DNA of 64,000 bases from Jeotgalibacillus sp. S-D1 (GCF_004358665.1 NZ_SMZR01000002.1:186001-250000), one strand, 5' to 3'. Positions 25,391 through 34,099 are shown, numbered from the stretch's first letter. Made by a program: numbers and translations. Notes: generated from the letters alone by a model not told the origin.

Positions 25391-26289
25391 TATACCAGAC
25401 TCTTTACGTACTCATGACCCTCTTTAGTTAGTCTGTAATAAATTTTATTATCTTTCTTTATTTTAATAACCAGGGGGCGAGCTCTGCTTAAAGCGGTTTG
25501 CACGCTTCGCTGTGTATCCTTATATTGAAACAGCTGAACAAGAATTTGATAAATCATGGCCGTTCGAACCGGCTTTGAAATCCCTTTTTCATATAAATAA
25601 TATAAAATAAGAAGGAGCTTGTGTTCGAAGTTAGTAGGTTTTTTAATAGCGTCATAATCTTCCGGCTTAATATGCTGTATAAAATATTCTGCCTGCTTTT
25701 TCTGTTCCTCTGTTTCGTACCGCAAGAAAGTGCTGTCTTCATTCCTGCATTTCTCGCTATATGTAATTCGTTCTTCTATATGCTTTTTACCTTCATATGT
25801 AATTTGATAAATTTGCTTTCCACAAGAAGTCCCAATTAACTGCAGAAAGCCTTTGTTAACGCATTGAAAAATGGATAAATGGATATTGCCCGGCTGCATC
25901 ACAGCTGCATGGTCGAACGCATTATTGATCGATTTAGCAGTAATAAGTGTTTCTTTCAAATAATACGAGAGATAATAAGAAAAACATAAAACGTGCAGCC
26001 ACTCAGCACTTGGCTGAACATCGGCAACAATCGACTGCAGCTGCTGTTCCTGTGATTCAGATAGCGCAATAGGAAGTGACTCTATGATTTCTGAACCATT
26101 GATACGCTTTTCGGGTGAAGGCGAACCGATGTCGATGTGAATCTTTTTTTCATCTGCTTGCTGGGCATTTAGAGCAGCTAAATGATTAAAAACTTGTTTA
26201 ATATGATGTTCGATAACCGATTGAGAGCCTTGAACAGAGTATTGATCATTTGAATATTGAACGGTGAGAATAAATTCTTGATCTTTCAA
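25390..26289 (-). CDS. Hypothetical protein with a C-terminal winged-helix-like region
   Basis: I do not recognise this 299-residue cytosolic protein. The last 90 residues read like a winged helix: KLLLILYYLYEKGISK, YQILVQLFQYKDTQ, SVQTALSRARP, then a wing-like KKDNKIYYRLTKEGHEY. The middle (about 115-175) may be a second, more degenerate copy with KGFLQLIGTSCGKQIYQIT and GKKHIEE. This suggests a two-domain DNA-binding or adaptor protein. The start appears to be TTG behind GGAGGAG. It is monocistronic, in convergent orientation to the LCP gene. Confidence 0.7.
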   Translation of the reverse strand: MKDQEFILTVQYSNDQYSVQGSQSVIEHHIKQVFNHLAALNAQQADEKKIHIDIGSPSPEKRINGSEIIESLPIALSESQEQQLQSIVADVQPSAEWLHVLCFSYYLSYYLKETLITAKSINNAFDHAAVMQPGNIHLSIFQCVNKGFLQLIGTSCGKQIYQITYEGKKHIEERITYSEKCRNEDSTFLRYETEEQKKQAEYFIQHIKPEDYDAIKKPTNFEHKLLLILYYLYEKGISKPVRTAMIYQILVQLFQYKDTQRSVQTALSRARPLVIKIKKDNKIYYRLTKEGHEYVKSLV

Positions 26290-26416
26290 TTATTCATCTC
26301 CTCCAATCCCATGAGGTTGTACCCATACATATGATTAAATAGTAAAGGAAGAGAGCAATTTCTACAAATAATACTATCATTTTACAACTAAAATAGTTCT
26401 TTTATAACAGTTTATA

Positions 26417-27646
26417 TCAATACTTTCGTAGCCTTCTTAATGCCAGCAGCAATAATATGGCCAGCAGCATCATTCCAGCCATAAAAAGCCAGGACGCTGC
26501 AAAGCTGCCGTTTAAATCGGCAATCCATCCAAATACGGGAGGAAGAAACATTACCCCCATCGAACCAATTGTTAAGCTGAAACCGCTCGCCAAGCCGGCT
26601 TTTTCCGGAGGTGTGAGCTCAGTTGCGATATTCATCCACAACCCGTTAAAACCGGAAACCGCAAATCCGAAAATAAAAATCAGCATACCCAAAAGCCATA
26701 CAGGCGTATCAGCTTCAAGAAATATCATCGACAGCGAACCACTGAATGCAAGCAGCGTAAGAATAAACATAACCCCAAAACGGCTTCCTCCAAAAAAGGT
26801 ATCACTAATGGTCCCCCAAACGATCCGGCCAGCTGAGCCTCCTGCTTCAGATATTACAAACATAGTCCCGGCAATAGCGAGGCCAAAAAGCAGCTCATTC
26901 CCTACATAAAACAACAAGTAAATATTTAAACTCATTTGTGATCCGTTAATAATAAATGCAACTAAACTGATTAAAAGGAGCGGAGGATATTTTGCGATAC
27001 TTTTAATTTGTGTTAGCAGAGTATCTGGCTTGCCACCTTTGAATTTAGGCTGTACAGGGCTTTCCTGATAGTTAAAATAAGATAGTATGCCAACCGCTAT
27101 CAAACACAGGCAGCCCGTGGCCAATGCCAAGCGCCAGCTGGTTACAGCAGCGAGCGGCAGAAGCACGACTGCAGCAAGGGCAGAACCAAACGTAATGCCC
27201 ATCTGCTTAATTCCCATTGCCATTCCCCGCCGACGCTGCGGGAACCAATATAAAATACCCCTGTTCGTTACAGGATGCATGGTTCCGTAAGCCATTCCGC
27301 CAATAATAATACAAATTAATATGAGCACATAGGAATTAAACAGAGCAGCTGCCGTGTAAAAAGTTCCTAATACTAAACATGTGATCAACAATAATTTTTT
27401 GGTTCCCATCCGGTCAACCAACAAGCCTGATGGAATACTTACAAGCATCTGCCCTGCGAAAAGAGCTGAAGGAAGCAGTCCAACCTGTGCGTTTGTCAGC
27501 TTCAAATCACTTGCTATAAAAGGTGAAATGGGAGCCAGTCCCCTCCCCACCAATGCAACCAGAATTTGCGCGATAAGCAGCCAGCCAAGCATTTTCCAAG
27601 CCATTTTAGCTTCAAATTGTTCTCCCGCCATTACTTCTGTTTTCAT
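26417..27646 (-). CDS. MFS transporter
   Basis: A 12-span major facilitator of 409 residues. The loop 2-3 signature reads GLLVDRMGTKKLLL, and the second half repeats it as GTISDTFFGGSRFGVM. Gly/Pro-rich helices (PISPFIASDLKLTNAQVG) are typical of the anion:cation symporter and related branches. The substrate cannot be told. The adjacent divergent gene is an amino-acid-type M20 amidohydrolase, which hints at an acylated amino acid or peptide-like substrate, but this is only context. Confidence 0.85.
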   Translation of the reverse strand: MKTEVMAGEQFEAKMAWKMLGWLLIAQILVALVGRGLAPISPFIASDLKLTNAQVGLLPSALFAGQMLVSIPSGLLVDRMGTKKLLLITCLVLGTFYTAAALFNSYVLILICIIIGGMAYGTMHPVTNRGILYWFPQRRRGMAMGIKQMGITFGSALAAVVLLPLAAVTSWRLALATGCLCLIAVGILSYFNYQESPVQPKFKGGKPDTLLTQIKSIAKYPPLLLISLVAFIINGSQMSLNIYLLFYVGNELLFGLAIAGTMFVISEAGGSAGRIVWGTISDTFFGGSRFGVMFILTLLAFSGSLSMIFLEADTPVWLLGMLIFIFGFAVSGFNGLWMNIATELTPPEKAGLASGFSLTIGSMGVMFLPPVFGWIADLNGSFAASWLFMAGMMLLAILLLLALRRLRKY

Positions 27647-27923
27647 TTTTTCTCATCTGCCAGTATACGAATCATTCGACCACTTCCCTGTCTTCTCTGC
27701 CTATATTGGGCAACTTTATGTTGTTTACTTTACTACCACCCCAGCAATATGTAAAACATTCCAATTACATAAAGAATAACCTGTTATACTAGTTTCATAT
27801 CCAGGCAGCAAAAGAGGAGACCGCTGAATTATTATAAAGCGTATGGTAATACAGGATATAATACATAACCTTAAACTCTATTATTCTAAGTATTAGGCAG
27901 CTATATTATTCTGAAAGGAAGCG

Positions 27924-29024
27924 ATGGAAATGGATCTTATAAAAACCTTTGAAGCACTTCATTCAATCCCGGAGGTTAGTTTTCAAGAAGTGAAAACCAC
28001 CGATTATCTTGAAACACTATTAAAAGCTCAAAATATTGACGTTGTCCGCTTTCCAAATCACACTGGGCTGACAGCACAGATTGGTTCGGGTAAACCCGTC
28101 GTTGGCATTCGGGCGGATATCGATGCATTATGGCAGGAAGTGGACGGCAAAATGCAGGCTAATCATTCATGCGGCCACGATGCTCACATGACGATTGGTT
28201 TAGGTGTATTATCCGCCTTAAAAAAAGAGGAAGCCTCTTTAAAAGGCACTGTACGCTGCCTCTTTCAGCCTGCTGAAGAACAGGGAAACGGTTCACTATC
28301 CGTTATAAAAACAGGTGCTGCAGATGATTTGGATTTTTTATTTGGCGTGCACTTAAGACCAAAAGAAGAATTACCTTTAGGGCAATCAGCTCCTTCTCTT
28401 CGTCATGGTGCAGCTATTTTCTTTGAAGGGAAAATTCAAGGAGATGATTTTCACGGAGCACGTCCGCATCAGGGAGTAAATGCGATTGATGTAGGGATGA
28501 TGCTTCAGCAGCAGCTCAACCGATTGAGGCTTTCTCCAATGCTTCCCCACTCAATTAAGATGACTAAATTTATGGCAGGCGGTAAAAGCCCAAATATTAT
28601 TCCGGGAACAGCTTCCTTCAGTATCGATGCAAGGGCCCAGACCAATGGGGATTTAAAAGGACTTCAAACCCTTGCTCAGCAATGCATGGACTCCATAGGA
28701 TCTGTTTACGGTGTGAAAATTGAGGGCTCATGGATTGATTTTACTCCCGGAGCAGAGGTTTCAAGTGAAGCAGAAGATATCCTTGCCTACGCTATTCGGC
28801 AAACACAGGGAACAGATATGCTTGCAGAACCAATTATTACACCCGGGAGTGATGATTTTCATTTCTATACCATTGAACGTCCGCATCTGAAAGCATCCAT
28901 GCTCGCACTGGGAGCTGATCTTTCTCCAGGCCTCCATCATCCGAAAATGACGTTTGATCATTCCTGTCTTCAACAAGGCGTAGATATTCTGACTTGTGCA
29001 GTTAAAAAAGTACTTAAACCGTGA
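27924..29024 (+). CDS. M20-family amidohydrolase (aminoacylase/N-acyl amino acid hydrolase)
   Basis: A zinc- or manganese-dependent cytosolic hydrolase of 366 residues. It shows GIRADIDAL near residue 69, CGHDAHMTIG with metal-binding Cys and His near 88, FQPAEEQGNGS with the catalytic Glu near 122, FGVHLRP with a metal ligand, a dimerisation/lid insert around 170-280, and GSDDFHFY near the end. M20D enzymes remove acyl groups from amino acids. The ATG at 27924 sits five bases after AAAGGA; an ATG two codons later is also possible. A terminator hairpin follows and overlaps the end of the convergent vanZ gene. Confidence 0.9.
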   Translation: MEMDLIKTFEALHSIPEVSFQEVKTTDYLETLLKAQNIDVVRFPNHTGLTAQIGSGKPVVGIRADIDALWQEVDGKMQANHSCGHDAHMTIGLGVLSALKKEEASLKGTVRCLFQPAEEQGNGSLSVIKTGAADDLDFLFGVHLRPKEELPLGQSAPSLRHGAAIFFEGKIQGDDFHGARPHQGVNAIDVGMMLQQQLNRLRLSPMLPHSIKMTKFMAGGKSPNIIPGTASFSIDARAQTNGDLKGLQTLAQQCMDSIGSVYGVKIEGSWIDFTPGAEVSSEAEDILAYAIRQTQGTDMLAEPIITPGSDDFHFYTIERPHLKASMLALGADLSPGLHHPKMTFDHSCLQQGVDILTCAVKKVLKP

Positions 29025-29048
29025 GCTTTACCAAATTTAGCAGAAAAC

Positions 29049-29075
29049 AGGCAGATGACTATCTGTCTTTTTTCT
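29049..29075 (+). terminator. Terminator of the M20 hydrolase gene
   Basis: AGGCAGAT/ATCTGTCT with one G-U pair and a 4-base loop is followed by TTTTTTC. It overlaps the last codons of the convergent gene at 29059. Confidence 0.7.
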
Positions 29076-29592
29076 TCTTATTGATTCGATAAATACAATA
29101 CGTAATAATGGCAGCTGTTCCTCCGATCGTATCTAAAAAAACATCCTCCATTAAAGGAGTTCTACCTCCTGTAAGATATTGGCGATATTCATCCAGCGCT
29201 GCAAATAGAACAATAAACAGCAGTGTAAAAAGAGAAGAAAGCCATAATTTTTGAATAAAGTAAAATAGAAAGCTGCCCAGAAATAAACCAATCATAAAGA
29301 AAATTGACAGATGGGCAAACTTTCTCAGAAAGAATTCAATAAAACCCGCATAGCCGCTTGCTGAGATACTAACAATGGATCCCCCATAAGAAAATTCAAT
29401 GCCATCCAAAAAGCCTATTAATAGTTCCTTTTCTGACAAGAAAATGTTTAAAAAAGGAATCAGACTCTGTTGGTCATATGTCAGTGAAGAGGAATACCAT
29501 ATGACTCCACAAAACGCTAAAAATGGTAGGAGCCTAAATAGCGCTCCTTTCACCCTGGCATTATGTATCTTTTTTTTATAAAGCTTTCTCAA
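29059..29592 (-). CDS. VanZ-family membrane protein
   Basis: The 177-residue protein has four to five membrane spans and the VanZ hallmarks: FCGVIWYSS near the N-terminus, KFAHLSIFFMIG in the middle, and ALDEYRQYLTGGRTPLMEDV followed by DTIGG near the C-terminus. VanZ-like proteins are small membrane proteins linked to glycopeptide resistance in the founding case; most have no assigned job. I read a TTG start behind GGTGG. It stands alone on the minus strand. Confidence 0.88.
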   Translation of the reverse strand: MRKLYKKKIHNARVKGALFRLLPFLAFCGVIWYSSSLTYDQQSLIPFLNIFLSEKELLIGFLDGIEFSYGGSIVSISASGYAGFIEFFLRKFAHLSIFFMIGLFLGSFLFYFIQKLWLSSLFTLLFIVLFAALDEYRQYLTGGRTPLMEDVFLDTIGGTAAIITYCIYRINKKKKDR

Positions 29593-29709
29593 TTAAAAAA
29601 CCACCCTGTCTGTTCTCTATAACTCTTTTATTAGTAGTATATGAATTATTTGAATGATCGTTCCATTAAAAATAGATTCCTATGACACGCCACCTATATT
29701 AAAAGATAT

Positions 29710-29748
29710 CAAAAAAATCCTTTGATCACTGTTTTGATCAAAGGATTA
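29710..29748 (-). terminator. Terminator of the riboswitch-controlled micro-operon
   Basis: A 13-bp perfect stem (AATCCTTTGATCA with its complement) and a 5-base loop are followed on the minus strand by TTTTTTTGAT. No other minus-strand gene ends here. It lies 18 bp past the 40-codon ORF and supports that ORF as a real unit. Confidence 0.85.
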
Positions 29749-29765
29749 AATATATTTATATAATG

Positions 29766-29888
29766 TTAACCTGATTTTCTACCCGATGAAGCAGGTTTTC
29801 TTTTACCGCACACAATGCACTTGTCCGTATAAAAACTGTACCGGTGCTTCCTTTTTATTCTGCAATCAAACCAATATTTAAGTTTCAT
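29766..29888 (-). CDS. 40-residue basic Cys-containing small protein
   Basis: The product begins MKLKYWFDCRIKRKHRY, contains CIVCGKRK (a CxxC knuckle plus one earlier Cys at residue 9) and ends SSGRKSG. It has a net positive charge and no membrane span. The ATG overlaps the stop of the 15-codon ORF as ATGA, suggesting translational coupling. Its own ribosome binding site is weak. It is enclosed between a c-di-GMP riboswitch and a strong terminator. I know no named family; a zinc-binding or nucleic-acid-binding role is a guess from the CxxC and charge. Confidence 0.6.
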   Translation of the reverse strand: MKLKYWFDCRIKRKHRYSFYTDKCIVCGKRKPASSGRKSG

Positions 29889-29932
29889 GTGTGAAAGCAC
29901 CCACTTACCTGCAACTCACTAACATGCTCCAT
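29885..29932 (-). CDS. 15-codon leader ORF directly after the c-di-GMP riboswitch
   Basis: MEHVSELQVSGCFHT is encoded behind a strong GGGAGGG at seven-base spacing, the only good ribosome binding site in the unit. The stop overlaps the next start (ATGA). It may be a leader peptide whose translation lets ribosomes reach the 40-codon ORF. Alternatively, it may be the first part of a once longer gene split by a frameshift. Size alone makes this call tentative. Confidence 0.45.
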   Translation of the reverse strand: MEHVSELQVSGCFHT

Positions 29933-29967
29933 TCGTCTTCCCTCCCAAAATACAAGAAATCCAGTAT

Positions 29968-30050
29968 TTTCGGCAGAACAGCCATCATCGTGCATATACA
30001 CATTAGATCTGTAACTTTGCGTCCCGGTTTTTCAACAGGTTTGCCTTTTT
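29968..30050 (-). promoter_or_regulatory. Cyclic di-GMP-I (GEMM-I) riboswitch aptamer
   Basis: On the minus strand the segment opens AAAAAGGCAAACC, has a GAAA-loop hairpin, then the conserved core CGGGACGCAAAG. A variable hairpin follows, and the segment closes with GATGGCTG and CTGCCGAA. GGCA at the start pairs with TGCC at the end to form P1. These are the signature blocks of GEMM-I aptamers. Behind it, AAAATAC/GTATTTT forms a hairpin that ends at the ribosome binding site of the 15-codon ORF. There is no T-tract, so control is probably on translation. Confidence 0.88.
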
Positions 30051-30079
30051 AATCGAAAACAAGATATTCTTTCCTTTTT

Positions 30080-30108
30080 AATATACATTTTTTATGAGAT
30101 AAAAACAA
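30080..30108 (-). promoter_or_regulatory. Promoter of the riboswitch transcript
   Basis: TTGTTT, a 17-base spacer and TATATT on the minus strand predict a transcript start near 30073, about 25 bases before the aptamer. The rest of 29593-30324 holds the riboswitch unit and two terminators, with no further gene. Confidence 0.6.
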
Positions 30109-30227
30109 GGGTAGTCCAGTTATTACCTGATTAAGGAAACTATTTCTCTGTTATCTTAGTATATTAAAATGTACAGTTCGCTTCTTACGTTATCAGCCTA
30201 ATCTTAACTCTTAGTTAATAATAATTT

Positions 30228-30273
30228 CACACAAAACAATGCCCTTACGAATTTTTGTTGTTCGCAAGGGCAT
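30228..30273 (-). terminator. Terminator of the 5'-nucleotidase gene
   Basis: ATGCCCTTACGAA pairs with TTCGCAAGGGCAT (13 bp, one wobble) and is followed on the minus strand by a T-rich GTTTTGTG run. Confidence 0.8.
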
Positions 30274-30324
30274 CTATTTTTAGATTTACTGAGTTTCTAC
30301 CAATCTCATAACAATGTCTTATTA

Positions 30325-32265
30325 TTATTCTGCAATAATACGTCCTTCTACCTCAGGAATCTCTTGTCCTGAACTAATCGCTTCAATCAAAATGGCACTT
30401 AAAAGTTCTCCGCTGTCAAATTCAATTAATTCCTCGCCGAACATCTCATAACCATCTCCACCGATAGCTGTGAAGTCATTTGTAGCAACTGTGTATTGTT
30501 TATTAACATCCAGCGGCTGGCTGCCGACAAGAACTTCCTTCACCCTTGATCCTGCAGGTAAAGAAGGATCGTACGTAAAGCTCATGCCTGAGATATGAAG
30601 AAAACCTCCATTTTCAGCCGGAGCAAGACGTACAGAGTGTTCAAGAGCTGCTTTAATAGCTGCCCCGTCTACATTTATTTGCACAAGTGTGTTGACAAAT
30701 GGCAGCACCTGTTCAACGTCGCCTCTTGTAACCTCTCCTTCATCAATGCTTGCGCGTATCCCTCCGCCGTTTGTCAGGGCGATATCCGTTTCTAATGTTG
30801 CGCGCATAGAATCAGCAATTAAATTGCCAAGATTCGTTTCCTGTGTTCTGACCAGGCGGCGGTCCCCTTCCAGCTTAACATCCGTTGAGCCAATGACTAC
30901 ATTTAATAGTTTATCAACTTCTTCCTGATAGGGCTGAATGAGAGAATCAATATCTTCTCTGCCTTCCTTATCCTCGCTGTCCCGGTAAAGGAATCCATTC
31001 ACTCCGATTAACTTATCCTTATGGAAAATCAGGTTGGTATGACCCAGTGCTTTGCCGTATTCAAATGCTTGAGTCATGTATGAATTTCGATATTTTTTTG
31101 GTGTCTCTACCGTATCATGACTATGTCCGCCAAGTATCAGGTCCACACCTTTTACTTGATTAGCAATGTTTTCATCCGTTTCTAATCCGGAGTGAGATAA
31201 AAGAATGACATGGTCCACATCATCTTTAATTTTATTCACAAGCTCCTGCGTGCGCTTTACCTCATCCTGGAACGTAATGCCGACAATGTTTTTAGGACTT
31301 GTTTTAACGGCTGTATCAGTTGCAGTCATACCGATAATCCCATAGCTCTTGCCGCCTCTTTGAACAATCGTATACTGATCAAGAAACGGTTTTCCATCTT
31401 TTAAAATATTGCCTGAAATGACAGGTAAATCCATATTTTCAGCTGCTTCAAGCAAATATTCATTGCCAAAGTTGAAATCATGGTTGCCAGGGACCATTGC
31501 ATCGTATTCAAGTGCGTTTAGCGCCTCGATTGCAGGTAAACCTTGAAAGTTGTTTACAACAGCCGTTCCGTGCAAGGTATCTCCCATATCAAATAGTAAG
31601 GCATTCGGATTTTTCTCTTTTACGGTGTCAACAATTGTTCCTACTTTTGCAAGACCCAGTTCACCCAGCTCCGCATTGTGCTGAATTCTTCCGTGAAGAT
31701 CATTCGTATGGATAATTGGCTGAAAATCAAAGTTCTCAGTATATCGTTCGAGCATAGAATCAAGATCTTTGTGGTTAAGAGGTTTTTTTGGATGTGCGGT
31801 CTTTCCATTCTTTGCAGTCAAAAGTCCAAGCTTTGCTGCGGCTGACAGTTCATTTATATAATTAGGGTTAAATGCGTGGCGGTCTTTAAATTGAGCCAGA
31901 TTGCTTTTTGAATATTTATCTCTCAGATTTAAAGAACGGATGAGAAATACATATGCTTGCTCTTGCGTTATTTTTTCGTTCGGACCAAATTTCGCGGCCA
32001 ATTTTTCATCTAAGATGCCAACTCTTAAGGCGGCTTCCAGGAAAGGTGCATCTTCTGCTTTTACGTCATCGAATGGTAAATCCTCTGCGTCCTGCAGATC
32101 AATATCCAATAGTGTTACTAATTCTGTAATAAACTGTGCGCCAGTGACATACCCGGTCTTTTCAGGGGCCTGAGTTGGAGCTGCCTCCACGGCTAAGTTA
32201 GACGAAGAAAAAACAAGTGAAAATGTTATAGCAAACATAAGAAAAAATCTCATTCTAGCATTCAA
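30325..32265 (-). CDS. Secreted metallophosphoesterase/5'-nucleotidase with N-terminal SLH-like region
   Basis: A signal peptide (RFFLMFAITFSLVFS, then AAPTQA) leads into about 170 residues that resemble S-layer homology repeats (for example LPFDDVKAEDAPFLEAA, KFGPNEKITQEQAY). Then comes the 5'-nucleotidase pair: a metallophosphatase domain with IIHTNDLHGRI, LFDMGDTLHGT, VPGNHDFNFG and LGGHSHDT, followed by the C-terminal substrate domain with ETNLGNLIADSMR, TNGGGIRA and AIGGDGYEMF. It hydrolyses nucleotides outside the cell to recover phosphate and nucleosides. I prefer a TTG start at 32265, six bases after GGGAGGG; an ATG at 32253 is possible. Nearby alkaline phosphatase suggests phosphate scavenging. 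Confidence 0.88.
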   Translation of the reverse strand: MNARMRFFLMFAITFSLVFSSSNLAVEAAPTQAPEKTGYVTGAQFITELVTLLDIDLQDAEDLPFDDVKAEDAPFLEAALRVGILDEKLAAKFGPNEKITQEQAYVFLIRSLNLRDKYSKSNLAQFKDRHAFNPNYINELSAAAKLGLLTAKNGKTAHPKKPLNHKDLDSMLERYTENFDFQPIIHTNDLHGRIQHNAELGELGLAKVGTIVDTVKEKNPNALLFDMGDTLHGTAVVNNFQGLPAIEALNALEYDAMVPGNHDFNFGNEYLLEAAENMDLPVISGNILKDGKPFLDQYTIVQRGGKSYGIIGMTATDTAVKTSPKNIVGITFQDEVKRTQELVNKIKDDVDHVILLSHSGLETDENIANQVKGVDLILGGHSHDTVETPKKYRNSYMTQAFEYGKALGHTNLIFHKDKLIGVNGFLYRDSEDKEGREDIDSLIQPYQEEVDKLLNVVIGSTDVKLEGDRRLVRTQETNLGNLIADSMRATLETDIALTNGGGIRASIDEGEVTRGDVEQVLPFVNTLVQINVDGAAIKAALEHSVRLAPAENGGFLHISGMSFTYDPSLPAGSRVKEVLVGSQPLDVNKQYTVATNDFTAIGGDGYEMFGEELIEFDSGELLSAILIEAISSGQEIPEVEGRIIAE

Positions 32266-32454
32266 ATAAAACCCTCCCATTTCACAAAATATTCTTACCT
32301 TTCTATGATACCGCTCCCCCGTACTTCCCAACAACATGTTTTATGTAAAAATAATTAAACAAGTCTATTTGCCTAGCATTTTGCAACGTTTATTCCTTCT
32401 TCAAAATTATTTCCCGGTAAATAATTGGTCGAAAATAAAGAACTTCTGACAAAT

Positions 32455-32483
32455 CAAAAAGCTGCCGAAGATCAGCGGCTTTC
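32455..32483 (-). terminator. Possible terminator of the small membrane protein gene
   Basis: A short GCCG…CGGC stem is followed on the minus strand by AGCTTTTTGATT. The stem is weak, so this is tentative. Confidence 0.4.
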
Positions 32484-32510
32484 ACTAATCTCCAGACAGC
32501 TCTTTTCACT

Positions 32511-32765
32511 TTAATTCAGACTAAATCCCAGTATGATTGATGCAAGATAAACCATGCCGCAAATAGCTAAAAGGATACCTGCCACAATGAACGATGCCCG
32601 GGAATAATTTTTTTTCTGACCTTCCCTTCCGAATGCCCAGACCGCTAATAAAACAAGATTCACCAGAGGAATCATCAGGAGCAGCAAAGTCCATACCCAT
32701 CCTTTTGTCGACATCTCTCCGCGGGGACTGCGGGGTGTATGATCCATTAATGCTTCCTTTTGCAT
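32511..32765 (-). CDS. Small two-span membrane protein
   Basis: The 84-residue protein has a hydrophilic N-terminus (MQKEALMDHTPRSPRGE), two membrane spans (about 21-43 and 57-80) and a basic loop (FGREGQKKNYSR) between them. GGGAG stands nine bases before the ATG. The pattern WxWTLLLLxIPLVNLVLLxVWAF is common in small Bacillus membrane proteins with no known job. It is monocistronic. Confidence 0.75.
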   Translation of the reverse strand: MQKEALMDHTPRSPRGEMSTKGWVWTLLLLMIPLVNLVLLAVWAFGREGQKKNYSRASFIVAGILLAICGMVYLASIILGFSLN

Positions 32766-32894
32766 GGATAACAGCTCCCTTTCATCAGTTTATGTCGAAA
32801 AAATAAGAAAATTCTCATCTTATGTATATACCATTTTCCGCAATGCCCTAAACTATCTCTCTGATTAAGCAGTAAAGATGTTTTATTCTGTAAA

Positions 32895-32941
32895 ATAAAC
32901 ATGCTGGCGCTTTAATCGTTTTAGGATCAAGGCGCCAGCAT
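32895..32941 (-). terminator. Terminator of the glycerate kinase gene
   Basis: A 10-bp perfect stem (ATGCTGGCGC with its complement) is followed on the minus strand by GTTTATTTTAC, 19 bp past the stop codon. Confidence 0.8.
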
Positions 32942-32959
32942 CGTCATAAATTCATGTTA

Positions 32960-34099
32960 TTAGCGGGCTTTCATTTTTAAAAGCCGTGCAATATTTTCCG
33001 AAGTCTGTTCCACGTTTTCCTTTCCATTCAACAATGCTTCCTCCAAGGTTGCAACGCCATTCACAATACTGAACAGGGCATCGATGCCATAGTCATAGAC
33101 ATCTTCTGCACCATTTCCCAGGCTTCCTGCTATAGCAATGACGAATGCATTTCCAGCCCGCTTTGTCCGGCTCGAAACACCAACCGGGGCTTTGCCGTGT
33201 ACGGTTTGATAATCAATTCTTCCTTCTCCTGTAATGACAAGGTCTGCATCCCTGACTTGATCTTCAAACTTAATCACGTCGAGCACTAAATCAATGCCGC
33301 TTACTAATTCTCCTTTTAGAAAGGCCACAATGCCGGCACCGAGTCCGCCAGCTGCACCTGCTCCAGCCAGCTCATTGACAGAAATGGCAAGCTCCTGCTC
33401 AATCGTGTCTGCAAAATGCTTTAAACAGTCATCCAGCTCTTTCACCATTGCAGAGGTTGCCCCTTTTTGCGGACCGAAAATGGCTGAAGCTCCGAAAGGG
33501 CCGGTCAGGGGGTTGGTTACATCACACGCTGCCTCAATCTTTACTGAAGATAAACGTGAATCGAGGCCTGATACATCAATTGAATGCAAAGCACCGAGCA
33601 GCCCGCCTCCCTGCGGAAGCTCTACACCATTATGATCTAGCAGTTTTGCACCGAGAGCCTGAGCCATTCCGGCGCCGCCATCATTTGTCGCTGATCCGCC
33701 CAGTCCCAATACGATTCTTTCAACTCCATGATTAAGCGCATCTTTGATTAATTCCCCAGTACCGCGTGTAGAGGCGATTAAAGGATTCCGCTGTTCACGA
33801 GGAACCAAATGGAGACCGGAAGCTGCAGCCATTTCAATAACAGCTGTTTTGTTATCACCTGTGATGCCGTAAAACGCGGGTACCTTCTCCCCCAGCGGTC
33901 CGGATACTTCTACCGTAACAATGTCACCGCCAGTTGCTTCAACAATGGATTCAACCGTTCCTTCACCGCCATCTGCAATTGGCATATGCACATAAGCGGC
34001 ACCGGGCAGGATTTTTTGAAATCCGGCTTCTACGGCAGCGCATACTTCTTTAGCAGTCATACTTTCTTTAAATGAATCTGGAGCAATAACGATCTTCAA
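32960..34099 (-). CDS. Glycerate kinase (GarK/GlxK family)
   Basis: Cytosolic kinase of 379 residues that phosphorylates D-glycerate, usually to 2-phosphoglycerate in this family. The blocks are IAPDSFKESMTA at the N-terminus, PIADGGEGTVE near 62, GLGGSATNDGGAGMAQALG near 130, PLTGPFGASAIFGPQKGA near 192, and VITGEGRIDYQT near 285. I read a TTG start behind AGGTG. It connects glyoxylate/glycerate metabolism to glycolysis, which fits the glycolate and malate synthase genes 14 kb away, although it has its own terminator. Confidence 0.92.
   Translation of the reverse strand: MKIVIAPDSFKESMTAKEVCAAVEAGFQKILPGAAYVHMPIADGGEGTVESIVEATGGDIVTVEVSGPLGEKVPAFYGITGDNKTAVIEMAAASGLHLVPREQRNPLIASTRGTGELIKDALNHGVERIVLGLGGSATNDGGAGMAQALGAKLLDHNGVELPQGGGLLGALHSIDVSGLDSRLSSVKIEAACDVTNPLTGPFGASAIFGPQKGATSAMVKELDDCLKHFADTIEQELAISVNELAGAGAAGGLGAGIVAFLKGELVSGIDLVLDVIKFEDQVRDADLVITGEGRIDYQTVHGKAPVGVSSRTKRAGNAFVIAIAGSLGNGAEDVYDYGIDALFSIVNGVATLEEALLNGKENVEQTSENIARLLKMKAR

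Noticed and set aside
33294-34075. Long antisense ORFs over glycerate kinase
   Set aside because: Their composition is that of reverse-complement shadow frames, and the sense-strand gene has all its family motifs.
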